Shown here one piece after another: positions 44,093-53,218 of a stretch of DNA of 64,000 bases (the stretch's first letter is position 1; each line of letters begins with the position of its first letter). The position numbers were made by a program, and so were the translations under genes. Source of the stretch: Victivallis sp. Marseille-Q1083 (lineage in GTDB: Bacteria; Verrucomicrobiota; Lentisphaeria; Victivallales; Victivallaceae); NCBI RefSeq assembly GCF_903645315.1, contig NZ_CAHJXL010000001.1, positions 3,298,083 to 3,362,082 of the forward strand, read 5' to 3'. The notes beneath the pieces are model-generated. The model had not been told where the DNA came from and searched no databases. It worked only from the letters and a program-made list of their open reading frames with translations.

Positions 44093-44508
44093 TGTTGTGT
44101 ACCTTTTGTTTTGAAGAGCATTTCCATTGCTCTTGAAAAAAAATTAACCATTGAAAAACCAATCACTCAAAGTCGGATTTGCCGCTGGTTTGAGAAAGCC
44201 GCCCCTTATGTTCGTCCGTTGCTCTTTTTTTTACTGAGTGATCCAATACACAAATCAACAATTTCAAACGATAAGTTGTGAAAATGCCGCAAATTCCGGA
44301 TAATACAAATTATAAAATGAAAAAAACGTGAAAAAAACCGCATTTTCCTGAACTATTCATTTTTTTCCGGCCCGGTGGTTGAAAATCCCCCGAACGGGGT
44401 TCATTGTTATGGCGAAGGACAGCGGAGCGTGGCGGAAGCGATCCGTAATTTTATTTTTTTTCGAAGCTGGAAGCGGCTTGGTTTTGGAAACGCGGGAGGT
44501 ATTGAAAT
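44093..44508. other. AT-rich divergent intergenic region with inverted repeats
   Basis: 416 bp between the decarboxylase (minus) and trxB (plus). It contains AAGAGCA-N7-TGCTCTT (44114-44134), a long-range inverted repeat ATCACTCA / TGAGTGAT (44162-44169 and 44235-44242), and AT-rich stretches with TATAAAAT-like boxes (about 44308-44320). Both divergent promoters must lie here but I cannot fix them. An 86-codon frame at 44379-44639 overlaps trxB and is not credible. Confidence 0.5.
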
Positions 44509-45435
44509 ATGGAAAAAATGGTGATTATCGGCAGCGGTCCGGCCGGGCTGACGGCCGGAATTTATGCGGCGCGGGCGGATTTGTCCCCGTTGCTGCTGGC
44601 CGGCACCTTGCCGGGCGGATTGTTGACCCAGACCAGTGAAGTGGAGAATTTTCCCGGCTTCCGGCAGGGCATCAACGGCTACGACCTGATGATTGAAATG
44701 CAGCAGCAGGCGGAGCGTTTCGGCACCCGGATCGAATATGAAGTGGTGGCCGGAGCGGCGCTGACCGACGGTTGCGTTCAGACCCTGACGCTGGAATCCG
44801 GCGAAAAGATCGAGACGAAAACCTTGATTATCGCCACCGGCGCTTCGCCGCGCTGGCTCGGCTTGCCCAATGAGGAACGGTTGAAAACGCACGGGGTGTC
44901 GGCCTGCGCCACCTGCGACGGCGCTTTTTTCAAGAATGTTCCGGTGGTGGTCATCGGCGGCGGCGATTCGGCGATGGAGGAAGCGAATTTCCTGACCCGT
45001 TTTGCCAGCGAAGTGATCGTCATCCACCGGCGCGATCAGTTGCGCGCTTCGAAAATCATGGCGGAACGTGCCCTGAACAACCCGAAAATCCGTTTCGTCT
45101 GGGACAGCAAAGTGGTCGATGTCCTCGGCGAAACGGAGGTGGACGGCGTGATCGTCGAAAACATCAAGACCGGCAAACAGAGCGAAATTGCCTGTAAAGG
45201 GTATTTCGCCGCGCTGGGACACGATCCGAACACCGGTTTGTTCCGCGGTCAGATCGATGTCGACAGCCATGGTTTCATCCTGTTGAAGGACGGCAAAAGC
45301 TGTACCAACCTGGCCGGGGTGTTTGCCGCCGGCGATTGTGCGGACAACGCCTATCGGCAGGCGATCACGGCGGCCGGCATGGGCTGCCGGGCGGCGATGG
45401 ATGCCGAGCGTTATTTGGAAATGATGAAGCAGTAG
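44509..45435 (+). CDS. trxB: Thioredoxin reductase
   Basis: 308 residues, the low-molecular-weight bacterial type. The FAD site IIGSGPAGLTAGIYAARADL is at the N-terminus, the redox-active disulphide is in ACATCDGAFF (about 132-137), an NADPH site is in VVVIGGGDSAMEEANFL, and the C-terminal FAD motif is GVFAAGDCADNAYRQ. It reduces thioredoxin with NADPH. GCGGGAGG lies upstream of the ATG. Monocistronic, closed by a strong terminator; no thioredoxin gene is adjacent. Confidence 0.95.
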   Translation: MEKMVIIGSGPAGLTAGIYAARADLSPLLLAGTLPGGLLTQTSEVENFPGFRQGINGYDLMIEMQQQAERFGTRIEYEVVAGAALTDGCVQTLTLESGEKIETKTLIIATGASPRWLGLPNEERLKTHGVSACATCDGAFFKNVPVVVIGGGDSAMEEANFLTRFASEVIVIHRRDQLRASKIMAERALNNPKIRFVWDSKVVDVLGETEVDGVIVENIKTGKQSEIACKGYFAALGHDPNTGLFRGQIDVDSHGFILLKDGKSCTNLAGVFAAGDCADNAYRQAITAAGMGCRAAMDAERYLEMMKQ

Positions 45436-45463
45436 TAAGCCGGCTCGGGTTTGATGGATGCAC

Positions 45464-45493
45464 AAAATGCCGGGAGTGCCCGGCATTTTTTTT
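45464..45493 (+). terminator. Intrinsic terminator after trxB
   Basis: 11-bp stem AAAATGCCGGG / CCCGGCATTTT (45464-45474 and 45479-45489) with loop AGTG and a T-run to 45493. It may also end the convergent dinG operon, since the complementary A-run precedes it. Confidence 0.92.
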
Positions 45494-45506
45494 CCGCCCG
45501 GTTGCT

Positions 45507-47549
45507 TCAGCAGTATTCGACCGGGTAGGGGGGGATGGAGTCGAGGAAGATTTTGCCGTAGCGTTTGGAAACGATGCGCCGGTCGAGGATGACGATGATG
45601 CCGCGATCGGCCCGGCTGCGGATCAGCCGGCCGACGCCCTGGCGGAATTTCAACACCGCTTCCGGCAGGCTGTAATCCATGAAAGAGCTTTTGCCGGCGG
45701 CTTCCAGCCGTTCGCTGCGGGCGGCGATCAGCGGGTGCGACGGGACGGCGAACGGCAGTTTGGTGACGATGACGTTGCTCAACGCTTCGCCGGGCACATC
45801 GACGCCGGTCCAGAAGCTGTCGGTGCCGAAAATTACCGAATCGATGTCGCTTTTGAACTCTTTGAGCATCGCCGACCGCGACAATTGCTCGCCCTGGATC
45901 AGCAGTTGCAGTCCCTGGTCGAAGAAAAAGCTTTTCAACTGGTCGGCGCATTGCCGCAGCAATTGATAGCTGGTGAACAGCACGAACGCCTTGCCGTGGG
46001 TGCGTTCGATGAAACGCGGAATTTCCCGGAACAGCGCCTGCTGGTAAGCCGGTTGGGTCGGTTCCGGCATCTGGCGGGGGATGCACAGCCTGACCTGTTC
46101 GCTGCTGAACGGCGAGTCCAGTTGCAGTTCGGCGCCTTCACAGAACCCGACCCGGCTGCGGAAATAGTCGAAGCGGTTGCCGACCGTCAGCGTCGCGCTG
46201 CTCAGGATGACCGGAAAGGCCTGCCGGAACAACTGCTCTTCCAGCATCGCCGCCACATTCAACGGCGCCGCCAGCAAATTGATGCTGTCGCGCTGCCGCT
46301 CAATCCAATAGACGTGGTCCGGCAGCCCCATCTGAAGGAATTGGGTGATGCCGTCGATGAATTCGTCGCACCAGGCGACTTTGCTGGACAGCTCCGCCTT
46401 GTAATCCTTATCCTCCTGCAGCTCGATATAGTCGGCCAGTTGCTGGCGGAATTTGCCGAGCGCCGGCGTCAGATTGTCCGGAAACAGGTTGGGCTCCCGG
46501 AGCCGCAGGATGGTTTCGCCGGTTTCTTCCAGGCTCCGGGCGATGACGCCGAAGAAAAGGTTGATTTTCTCCCGGATCTCGGTGATTTCCCGGCGCAGTT
46601 CTAGCGCTTCCTCGCCGCCGCGCAGTAGCAATCCTTTGGCGTTGTCCGGATTGAACAGCCGGTTGAAAAAGCCGGTCAGACCGTTCTGGGAAATCGCCAG
46701 GCCGAGATGTTCGGCGGCATTGTTTTCCAGCGTGTGGGCTTCGTCGATGACCACCGCACTGTAGGCCGGCAGCAGCGAGGCGTCGGATTGCCGGCGGATT
46801 TTCAAATCGGTCAGGAACAGAGCGTGGTTGGCGACGATGATATCGGCCGCTTCCCATTCCAGCCGGGCGCGCCAGTAAAAGCAGCGGCGGTAATGGCCGC
46901 AGCGCTGGCCGCGGCAGTTGCCGCCTTCGCAGCAGACGTAACTCCAGGCCAGATTGTCCACCCGGTGCTGCAGCGAATCGCGGTTGCCGTCTTCGGTGGT
47001 CTCCGACCAGCGTTTCAAGCGGTCGATTTCCAGGGTCAGCGACGGCAGCGGCAGGAAGTGGTCGCGCTGGTCGCCGGTCAGCATGCTCAGGCGGCGCAGG
47101 CAGAGATAGTTGCCGCGTCCCTTGGCCAGCGCCGCCTTGAATTCCAGGCCAGACAGTTTCCGCAGCAGCGGCAGGTCTTTTTCGATCAACTGTTCCTGCA
47201 GATTGATGGTTTCGGTGCTGACGATGACCGGCTGCGGCGCCTGATGGGCGTAGAGCAGCGCCGGCACCAGGTAGGCGAAACTTTTACCGACGCCGGTCGG
47301 AGCCTCGACGCATAAGTTGTGGTTTTCGGCCAGTGCTTCGGCGGTTTTTTCGGCCATGATTCCCTGTTGGGCCCGGTATTCATAGGGCCGGCCGCCGAAA
47401 GCCGCCGCCTGTTTCAGCGGCCCGGTCGGGGCGAAGAACATCCGGGTGCCGCGCAGAATCAATGCACCGTCGATCGGCACCGGTTCCGGCGGTCTCAGCT
47501 CCTCCGGCAGATCCCCGGCCGGGATGTAGTAGTCTCCCAGATCAACCAT
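45507..47549 (-). CDS. dinG: DinG-family ATP-dependent DNA helicase
   Basis: 680 residues of the XPD/DinG superfamily 2 helicases, 5'-3' DNA helicases with an iron-sulfur cluster. Walker A is CVEAPTGVGKSFAYL, the DEAH box is VVIDEAHTLENNA, and motif VI region is FRQGVGRLIRSRADRG. A Cys-rich insertion CCEGGNCRGQRCGHYRRC (about 208-225) should bind the [4Fe-4S] cluster. An N-terminal extension of about 60 residues precedes the helicase core. It is the last gene of the nusA-infB operon, 7 bp after an unknown protein; DinG-type helicases help resolve R-loops and replication conflicts. Confidence 0.88.
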   Translation of the reverse strand: MVDLGDYYIPAGDLPEELRPPEPVPIDGALILRGTRMFFAPTGPLKQAAAFGGRPYEYRAQQGIMAEKTAEALAENHNLCVEAPTGVGKSFAYLVPALLYAHQAPQPVIVSTETINLQEQLIEKDLPLLRKLSGLEFKAALAKGRGNYLCLRRLSMLTGDQRDHFLPLPSLTLEIDRLKRWSETTEDGNRDSLQHRVDNLAWSYVCCEGGNCRGQRCGHYRRCFYWRARLEWEAADIIVANHALFLTDLKIRRQSDASLLPAYSAVVIDEAHTLENNAAEHLGLAISQNGLTGFFNRLFNPDNAKGLLLRGGEEALELRREITEIREKINLFFGVIARSLEETGETILRLREPNLFPDNLTPALGKFRQQLADYIELQEDKDYKAELSSKVAWCDEFIDGITQFLQMGLPDHVYWIERQRDSINLLAAPLNVAAMLEEQLFRQAFPVILSSATLTVGNRFDYFRSRVGFCEGAELQLDSPFSSEQVRLCIPRQMPEPTQPAYQQALFREIPRFIERTHGKAFVLFTSYQLLRQCADQLKSFFFDQGLQLLIQGEQLSRSAMLKEFKSDIDSVIFGTDSFWTGVDVPGEALSNVIVTKLPFAVPSHPLIAARSERLEAAGKSSFMDYSLPEAVLKFRQGVGRLIRSRADRGIIVILDRRIVSKRYGKIFLDSIPPYPVEYC

Positions 47550-47556
47550 GCGCCGT

Positions 47557-49041
47557 TCAACCTTCGGAACCTTTCTCCATGAAGGCGTTCAAGGCGGCGA
47601 TCGCCTCTTCCTGGGTGACCGCCATCTCGTCGATCAGCTCGGCCAGCTCCTCCGCTTCGGACTCCTGCAAAGTGTTGCCCGGCGCATTGAGCAAATCCAG
47701 CAGGTTGCTCAGGTACAGCGCGCTCTCCGCCAGCCGGCGCATCTCACTCTCCGGCAAATGGTCGGTTTCCACTTCCAGCGCCTGCAGCGTGTCGAAAAAA
47801 GCGGTCCGCTCGTCGACGAGGTCGAGGATCTGGCTGCGGAGTTCCGCTTTCGCCTCATCTTCGTAGCGGTTATAGGTTTCACTGAGATTTTCCCAGCGCT
47901 CTTCCAACTGGTTCAGGAAGCTGACTTCCTGCGCCTCGTCGGCAAAGGCGAGTTTGCGGTCGCCGAAACAGCGGCTGAAAAAGCTGTCGAACGCCAGGTC
48001 GCGCCGGAAACATTGGTCGAGCATATAACTGTCGACTTCGGCGGCGGTCAGCGTCGTGCCGATGTCCCGCAGGATGTCGTTGAAATTCGAAACGTTGCCG
48101 CGGGAGATGCTCACTTCATCCGGGACCAGCAGTTCGTCGTCGCGGGCGAAATCCTTTTTGACCAGCACGGAATGGCCGGAATTTTCGACGTTGACGGCGA
48201 TCGCTGAAGTGTTCTGGATATATTCGTCCAGCGAGGCCGAGGTGTTGCCGAACAATGCGGCGCCGCCCAGGAAATAGCCCCAGCGCAACTGGTCGGTAAT
48301 TTCCAGATAATCATCGAAACGGTCGATGACCTGCTCCAGGGCCGTGTCGAACGCCTTGATCCATTGCTTGACCGCCTGATCCCGCCGTTCCAGGCTGCTC
48401 AGGTACTGGAAACGGAACACGCCGTCTTCCCAGTTTTCGACGGTCAGCAGCAAGGCGTCACCGCTGCTGAATTGATTCTGCCGGTAAAATTCGGTCAGGT
48501 CGAAGACATTCAGCTCCACCGTCTTGACCGGGGCGGCGTCATGGTTCAACAGCGCCGCGTTAGCCGGACTTTCGGCGATGAAAAAGTCGAACAGCTGCTC
48601 GGACCCGAGCAGCAGATGATAGTGGATGACTTCCGGCAGTCCGGCGTCAAAGCGCCGGGTTTCCAGCTCCCGGCCGGCGTTGCTGCTCAACAGCGTCACT
48701 TCCGACGGGAAGACGTCTTCGGCGCAGAAGGCGGCGAAACGGTGCCCCGGCACCAGAATGTTGTGTTCGATCTCATAGTCGTCCGGCGTGACGACGAAAC
48801 ATTGGCCGTTGAAGAAGCGTTCGCGCAGCGAATAACTGCCGTCGGCGAAATTGCGGAACAGGCGTTCATGGCCGTCCAGTTCGCGTTCGAGCCGTTCGAA
48901 CAACTTTTCACGGTCTTCGTCGGTTTCCATCGCCGGCAGCAGGCCGGCGAGCTGGGCAACGGTGATTCGGCCGCCCGGCGCGGCGGCAAGCGCACCGTTC
49001 AGGACCTTTTCAATTTCTTTCGGAGTAATCATCGGCGCCAT
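47557..49041 (-). CDS. Hypothetical protein, unknown family
   Basis: 494 residues from ATG 49041, which has GGAGGTAAG upstream; the frame is open to 49155 inside truB. The protein is acidic and rich in charged residues, without signal or membrane segment. The first 70 residues (MITPKEIEKVLNGALAAAPG) resemble a small helical domain of winged-helix type, followed by a mixed alpha/beta region (about 75-260) and a mainly helical C-terminus (about 370-494) ending in Glu-rich helices. I recognise no catalytic motif. Its tight position between truB and dinG in a translation/RNA operon suggests a role in RNA or DNA metabolism (inference only). Confidence 0.7.
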   Translation of the reverse strand: MAPMITPKEIEKVLNGALAAAPGGRITVAQLAGLLPAMETDEDREKLFERLERELDGHERLFRNFADGSYSLRERFFNGQCFVVTPDDYEIEHNILVPGHRFAAFCAEDVFPSEVTLLSSNAGRELETRRFDAGLPEVIHYHLLLGSEQLFDFFIAESPANAALLNHDAAPVKTVELNVFDLTEFYRQNQFSSGDALLLTVENWEDGVFRFQYLSSLERRDQAVKQWIKAFDTALEQVIDRFDDYLEITDQLRWGYFLGGAALFGNTSASLDEYIQNTSAIAVNVENSGHSVLVKKDFARDDELLVPDEVSISRGNVSNFNDILRDIGTTLTAAEVDSYMLDQCFRRDLAFDSFFSRCFGDRKLAFADEAQEVSFLNQLEERWENLSETYNRYEDEAKAELRSQILDLVDERTAFFDTLQALEVETDHLPESEMRRLAESALYLSNLLDLLNAPGNTLQESEAEELAELIDEMAVTQEEAIAALNAFMEKGSEG

Positions 49042-49054
49042 GGTCTTACCTCCA

Positions 49055-49816
49055 CTAGTTGTCAAATTCGCCGCTGTAGGCGGCCATCTGCGTTGCCAAA
49101 AAATTCCGGATGCAGCGTTCGAGTTCCGGCTGTTCCCAGGTTTTGAGCGTCTCAAGCGGAATGGCGTCTTCCAGGCGGAACGGACCGCTCCGGAGGCGTC
49201 GCAAGCGGAACAGTGCGGCGCCGCAGCCGAGCCGGCGGCCGATGTCCGCGCATAAAGTCCGGATATAAGTGCCTTTCGAACACTGGACCGTGAAATCGCA
49301 GTAAGGCAGCTCGATTCGGGAAATTTCGATCGATGCGATGCGGATCGGTTTCGGTTCGCGGGAAACCTCCAGCCCCTGACGGGCCAGCTCGTAGAGCCGT
49401 TTGCCGTCTTTTTTGACGGCCGAAACCATCGGCGGCGTCTGCAGTTGATCGCCGATGAAACCGGCGATCGTCCGGCGGAGTTCCCCGGCGGTGACCGCTG
49501 AATAATCGTGTTCGGCGGTGATGTTGCCGTCCATGTCCTGCGAATCGGTTTCGGTGCCGAGCAGCAAGGTGGCCTGGTAGGTTTTGTCGTGGCCGCTGAG
49601 TTTCTGGCTCAGGCGGGTGAATTGATTCAGCACGACGACCAGCAGGCCGGTGGCGGCCGGGTCGAGCGTGCCGCAGTGGCCGACTTTCGGAATGTTGAAC
49701 CGGCTGCGCAGGAAATTCACGACGTCGAAACTGGTCCATTCCGGCGGCTTGTCGATCAGCAACACCCCGTCGGTGAGAAACGGCGGGAAACGATGTTTGG
49801 TAAAACGGTGGCGCAT
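49055..49816 (-). CDS. truB: tRNA pseudouridine(55) synthase TruB
   Basis: 253 residues from ATG 49816, overlapping the nrnA stop (TGATG). It converts U55 of tRNAs to pseudouridine. Signatures: DGVLLIDKPPEWTSFDVV at the N-terminus, VGHCGTLDPAATGLLVV with the catalytic Asp, and CSKGTYIRTLCADIG. The thumb and C-terminal region are short (no PUA-like extension), as in many bacteria. It is part of the usual nusA-infB-rbfA-truB order, here with nrnA between rbfA and truB. Confidence 0.94.
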   Translation of the reverse strand: MRHRFTKHRFPPFLTDGVLLIDKPPEWTSFDVVNFLRSRFNIPKVGHCGTLDPAATGLLVVVLNQFTRLSQKLSGHDKTYQATLLLGTETDSQDMDGNITAEHDYSAVTAGELRRTIAGFIGDQLQTPPMVSAVKKDGKRLYELARQGLEVSREPKPIRIASIEISRIELPYCDFTVQCSKGTYIRTLCADIGRRLGCGAALFRLRRLRSGPFRLEDAIPLETLKTWEQPELERCIRNFLATQMAAYSGEFDN

Positions 49817-50796
49817 CAAAACAATTCCTGAATGTGTGCTAGTAAAATTTGTTCGGCCGCCTCGAATGAGCCGGCTTCGATGGTGCAGCCGGCCGCCAGT
49901 TCGTGGCCGCCGCCGTTCAGGGCGCGGGCGACGGCGCCGACCGACAAGGCCCGGTCCTTGCTGCGCAGGGAAACTTTGTAGGACCCGTTGCGTTGGCTGA
50001 GCAGCGCGACAACCCGGGTGCCGGCGGTGGCGCGGACGGTGTCGATGACTCCTTCGGCATTTTTCAGGTCGATGCCGTGGCGCTCAAGCAGTTCCGGCGT
50101 GACGACGGCACAGGCGAACTGGCCGTTGCAGTGCAAATGCAGATGGTGCCGGATCAAATCCGCCTCCAACTGTTGCTGGTTCAACGGAATGTTGAAAAAT
50201 AAATCGTTGACCACCTGCGAATAGTCGGCACCGAGTTCCAGCAGGCTGGCGGCGTGCCGCAGCGTATCCGGTTTGGTGTTTTCAAACCGGAAGCCGCCGG
50301 TGTCGCCGATCAGTCCGAGCATCAGCAGGGTGGCGGCCGCCGGCGTCAAGCGCCATTCCGGCAGTTCCCGGCTGATCCGGTAGATGATTTCCGCGCTGGC
50401 GGCCGCGGCGGCGTCCAGCAGAGTCGGCGCGAAAAGACGGTTGTCCGGATGGTGGTCGATGACCAGCAGCGGCCGGGCCGGGGCGCGCAGGTCCCAGCCG
50501 TCGGGAACCGCCGCCCGTTCCGGGTTCGGCGTGTCCAGCAGGACCCAGCCGTCGGCTTCGGCCAGATCTTCCGCCCCGGCCAGAGCTGCCCCGGCATAAT
50601 AACGCCGGTACTGGCATCCCGGCGTCTCCTGAAAATAAACCGCGGCCCGGCGGCCGTTGTCGTTCAAAAAAGCGGCCAGCGCCAGGCTGGCGCCGACCGC
50701 GTCCGCGTCCGGCCGTTCGTGGGCGAAAATCAGCAGGCGGCGGTGCCGTTTCAGAAAATCGGCGGCGGCCGGGTAATCAATCTGTGCTTTCGCCAT
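49816..50796 (-). CDS. nrnA: DHH-family oligoribonuclease / pAp phosphatase (NrnA)
   Basis: 326 residues. The DHH domain has FAHERPDADAVGASLAL (metal-binding His and Asp residues), WVLLDTPNPE and VIDHHPDN, and the C-terminal DHHA1 domain ends in ARALNGGGHELAAGC. NrnA-type proteins degrade nano-RNAs and dephosphorylate 3'-phosphoadenosine-5'-phosphate. It overlaps rbfA by 20 nt and truB by 1 nt, an arrangement also common in Firmicutes and Deltaproteobacteria, and supports a role in RNA turnover. Confidence 0.9.
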   Translation of the reverse strand: MAKAQIDYPAAADFLKRHRRLLIFAHERPDADAVGASLALAAFLNDNGRRAAVYFQETPGCQYRRYYAGAALAGAEDLAEADGWVLLDTPNPERAAVPDGWDLRAPARPLLVIDHHPDNRLFAPTLLDAAAAASAEIIYRISRELPEWRLTPAAATLLMLGLIGDTGGFRFENTKPDTLRHAASLLELGADYSQVVNDLFFNIPLNQQQLEADLIRHHLHLHCNGQFACAVVTPELLERHGIDLKNAEGVIDTVRATAGTRVVALLSQRNGSYKVSLRSKDRALSVGAVARALNGGGHELAAGCTIEAGSFEAAEQILLAHIQELF

Positions 50797-51148
50797 TCTT
50801 TTCTTCCTGCTCGTTCAGCAGTTCCAGTATGCGGTCGCCGGCGGCCAGCCGGTCGTCGAGCCGGAATTCCAGAACCGGCGTGTTCTTGAACGACAGGTTC
50901 GCCCCGATGTGGCGTTGGAATTCCTTCCGGTTGTCGGCCAGCTCCTGCTGGATATCGCGCCGGACGGCGGCGTCGCCGCCGAAGATGCTGACATAAACGA
51001 CCGCGTGGCGCAAGTCCACCGAACATTTGACTTCGGTGACCGATACCAGAACAGCGCGGCCATTGGTCCTCAAATTCCGTTCAATCAGCCCGGCCAGTTC
51101 CCGCTTGAGCAGCGCGTTGACCCGGGTAAGACGGTCGACTGTTCCCAT
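50777..51148 (-). CDS. rbfA: Ribosome-binding factor A
   Basis: 123 residues, the normal size. RbfA binds the 30S subunit and helps late maturation of 16S rRNA. The KH-like core is visible in VTEVKCSVDLRHAVVYVSIF and the C-terminal LEFRLDDRLAAGDRILELL. It lies 16 bp after infB and overlaps nrnA, as part of the nusA operon. Confidence 0.92.
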   Translation of the reverse strand: MGTVDRLTRVNALLKRELAGLIERNLRTNGRAVLVSVTEVKCSVDLRHAVVYVSIFGGDAAVRRDIQQELADNRKEFQRHIGANLSFKNTPVLEFRLDDRLAAGDRILELLNEQEEKNGESTD

Positions 51149-51164
51149 GGTTCACCTCGCGAAG

Positions 51165-53168
51165 TTACAGAGTTGCTTTTTTCAATTCGATTTCATAGGC
51201 TTCGATCAGGTCGTTTTCCAGGAAATCGGCGAAATTGTCCAGCCGGATGCCGCATTCCAGACCGTTCTTCACTTCCTTGACATCGTCCTGGAAACGGCGC
51301 AGCGACAGGATTTCACCGTTGTAGATCAATTGACGCTGACGGAACACCCGCGCTTTGGCGCCGACTTTGATGAAGCCGCTGTCGACGATACAGCCGCAGA
51401 CTTTCGGACCTTTGCTCAATTCGAAGATCTGCAGGATCTTGGCGGTCCCGAGGATTTTTTCGCGTTTTTCCGGTTCGAGTTTGCCGGTCAGCGCGTCGGT
51501 GATGTCGTTCAGCAGTTCGTAAATGATGCTGTACAGCCGGATTTCGACGTTCTGTTTTTTGGCCAGATCGTTGACGCCGGGATTGACCCGGACGTGGAAT
51601 CCGACGATGATCGCGTTGGAGGCCGCCGCCAGCATCACGTCGTTTTCGGTGATGGCGCCGACGCTGTTCATAATCACTTCGACTTTGATCTTGTCGGACG
51701 GCAGTTTGTTCAGGGAATCCTCGATCGCTTCGCCGGAGCCTTTGACGTCGGATTTGATGATCAACTGCAGGCTGTTGACGTTCTGGCTGTTCAAGCGGCT
51801 GAACAGGTCGTCGACATTGGCGATGGTATCCTGCGCCAGGCTGTTTTTGCGCCTGCTTTCCGTCCGGGCTTCCGCTTCCTGCCTGGCCTGTTTCTCGTTG
51901 CGGCAGACGACCAGCCTGGCGCCGGCTTCCGGTACGCCGGAAAGCCCGACCACCCGGACCGGCATGCTCGGACCGGCGGATTTCACCCGTTCGCCCTTGT
52001 CGTTGAAGAGCGCTTTGATTTTACCCATGAATTCACCGCACAGCGCGATATCGCCGACCTTCAGCGTCCCGTCCTGGACCAGAACACTGGCGGTGGAGCC
52101 GAGGCCCTGTTCGACCTGCGATTCGATGACGATCGCCTTGGCGGAGCGTTTCGGCGCCGCTTTCAGTTCGAGAATTTCCGCTTCCAGCAGGATGCGGTCC
52201 AGCAGGTTGTCGATCCCTTCGCCGGTCTTGGCGGAAACCCGTACCGTGCCGACTTCGCCGCCCCAGTCTTCGCTCATCAGGTTGTTCTGCTGCATTTGCA
52301 GCAGCACGCGGTCCGGATTGGCGTCCGGCAGATCGATTTTATTGATGGCGACGATAATCGGCACGCCGGCGGCTTTGGCGTGATTCAGCGCTTCGACCGT
52401 CTGCGGCTTGAAGCCGTCGTCGGCGGCGACGACCAGCACGACGATATCGGTGACGTTGGCGCCGCGCGAACGCATGTGGGTGAACGCCTCATGGCCGGGA
52501 GTGTCGATGAAGGTGATCGGGCGATTGTGGTAAACGATCGTCGACGCGCCGATGTGCTGGGTGATGCGGCCGGACTCCCCGGCGACGACGTTGGTGTGGC
52601 GCACTTTGTCCTGCAGCGAAGTTTTGCCGTGGTCGACGTGGCCCATAAATGTGACGATCGGCGGCCGCTCGCGCAAATTCTTCGGATTGGTTTCCGGCTC
52701 CGGATCAAGTTCGTAACCGTTGTCCTCCGGCGCGGAACCGGTGCCGCCATTGCCCGGCTGGGCTTTGGTTTTGGCGTCGACAACCAGTTCGACCCGGTAA
52801 TTCCTGCAGAGTTTTTTCGCGATATTTTCCGGCAGCGCTTGGTTGATGCTGGCCAGTTCGCCGAGTTTCATCAGGTCGCTGATGATCTCGTTGGGCTTCC
52901 GGTTGAGCGCTTCCGCCAGATTTTTGACGATAATCGGGCTGTTGAGGTGAATTTTCGCCCCGCCGGCTTCTTCGTCTTTCTTTTTGGCGTCCTTGTCCTT
53001 GTTGCCGTAAAGACCTTCGAAATACTCTTCGACCAGATCGACCAGATCATTCGGAATATAACCGCTGGCATTTTCCAGCTCGATTCCCTGGGTGGCCAGT
53101 TCGTCGAGAATGGTTTTGGGCGACACCCCGTAACGTTCGGCAATGTTTTTTATTTTGATTTTCTTCAT
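51165..53168 (-). CDS. infB: Translation initiation factor IF-2
   Basis: 667 residues, a short form with a reduced N-terminal extension. An N-terminal IF2_N domain ([20 protein letters not shown]) is followed by a linker and a second IF2_N-like part ([20 protein letters not shown]). The GTPase domain has [14 protein letters not shown] (P-loop), DTPGHEAFT and NKIDLPDAN, then domains II-IV to the C-terminus. It places initiator tRNA on the 30S subunit and promotes subunit joining. It lies 50 bp after nusA. Confidence 0.96.
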   Translation of the reverse strand: MKKIKIKNIAERYGVSPKTILDELATQGIELENASGYIPNDLVDLVEEYFEGLYGNKDKDAKKKDEEAGGAKIHLNSPIIVKNLAEALNRKPNEIISDLMKLGELASINQALPENIAKKLCRNYRVELVVDAKTKAQPGNGGTGSAPEDNGYELDPEPETNPKNLRERPPIVTFMGHVDHGKTSLQDKVRHTNVVAGESGRITQHIGASTIVYHNRPITFIDTPGHEAFTHMRSRGANVTDIVVLVVAADDGFKPQTVEALNHAKAAGVPIIVAINKIDLPDANPDRVLLQMQQNNLMSEDWGGEVGTVRVSAKTGEGIDNLLDRILLEAEILELKAAPKRSAKAIVIESQVEQGLGSTASVLVQDGTLKVGDIALCGEFMGKIKALFNDKGERVKSAGPSMPVRVVGLSGVPEAGARLVVCRNEKQARQEAEARTESRRKNSLAQDTIANVDDLFSRLNSQNVNSLQLIIKSDVKGSGEAIEDSLNKLPSDKIKVEVIMNSVGAITENDVMLAAASNAIIVGFHVRVNPGVNDLAKKQNVEIRLYSIIYELLNDITDALTGKLEPEKREKILGTAKILQIFELSKGPKVCGCIVDSGFIKVGAKARVFRQRQLIYNGEILSLRRFQDDVKEVKNGLECGIRLDNFADFLENDLIEAYEIELKKATL

Positions 53169-53218
53169 GCTTTGTCATTTCTCCTTAATCAGTTTTCGTC
53201 GGGGCGGGCCTTGGCGGC

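Noticed and set aside
44379-44639. 86-codon plus-strand frame overlapping the trxB start
   Set aside because: Overlaps a certain gene in another frame and its sequence becomes the shifted translation of trxB.
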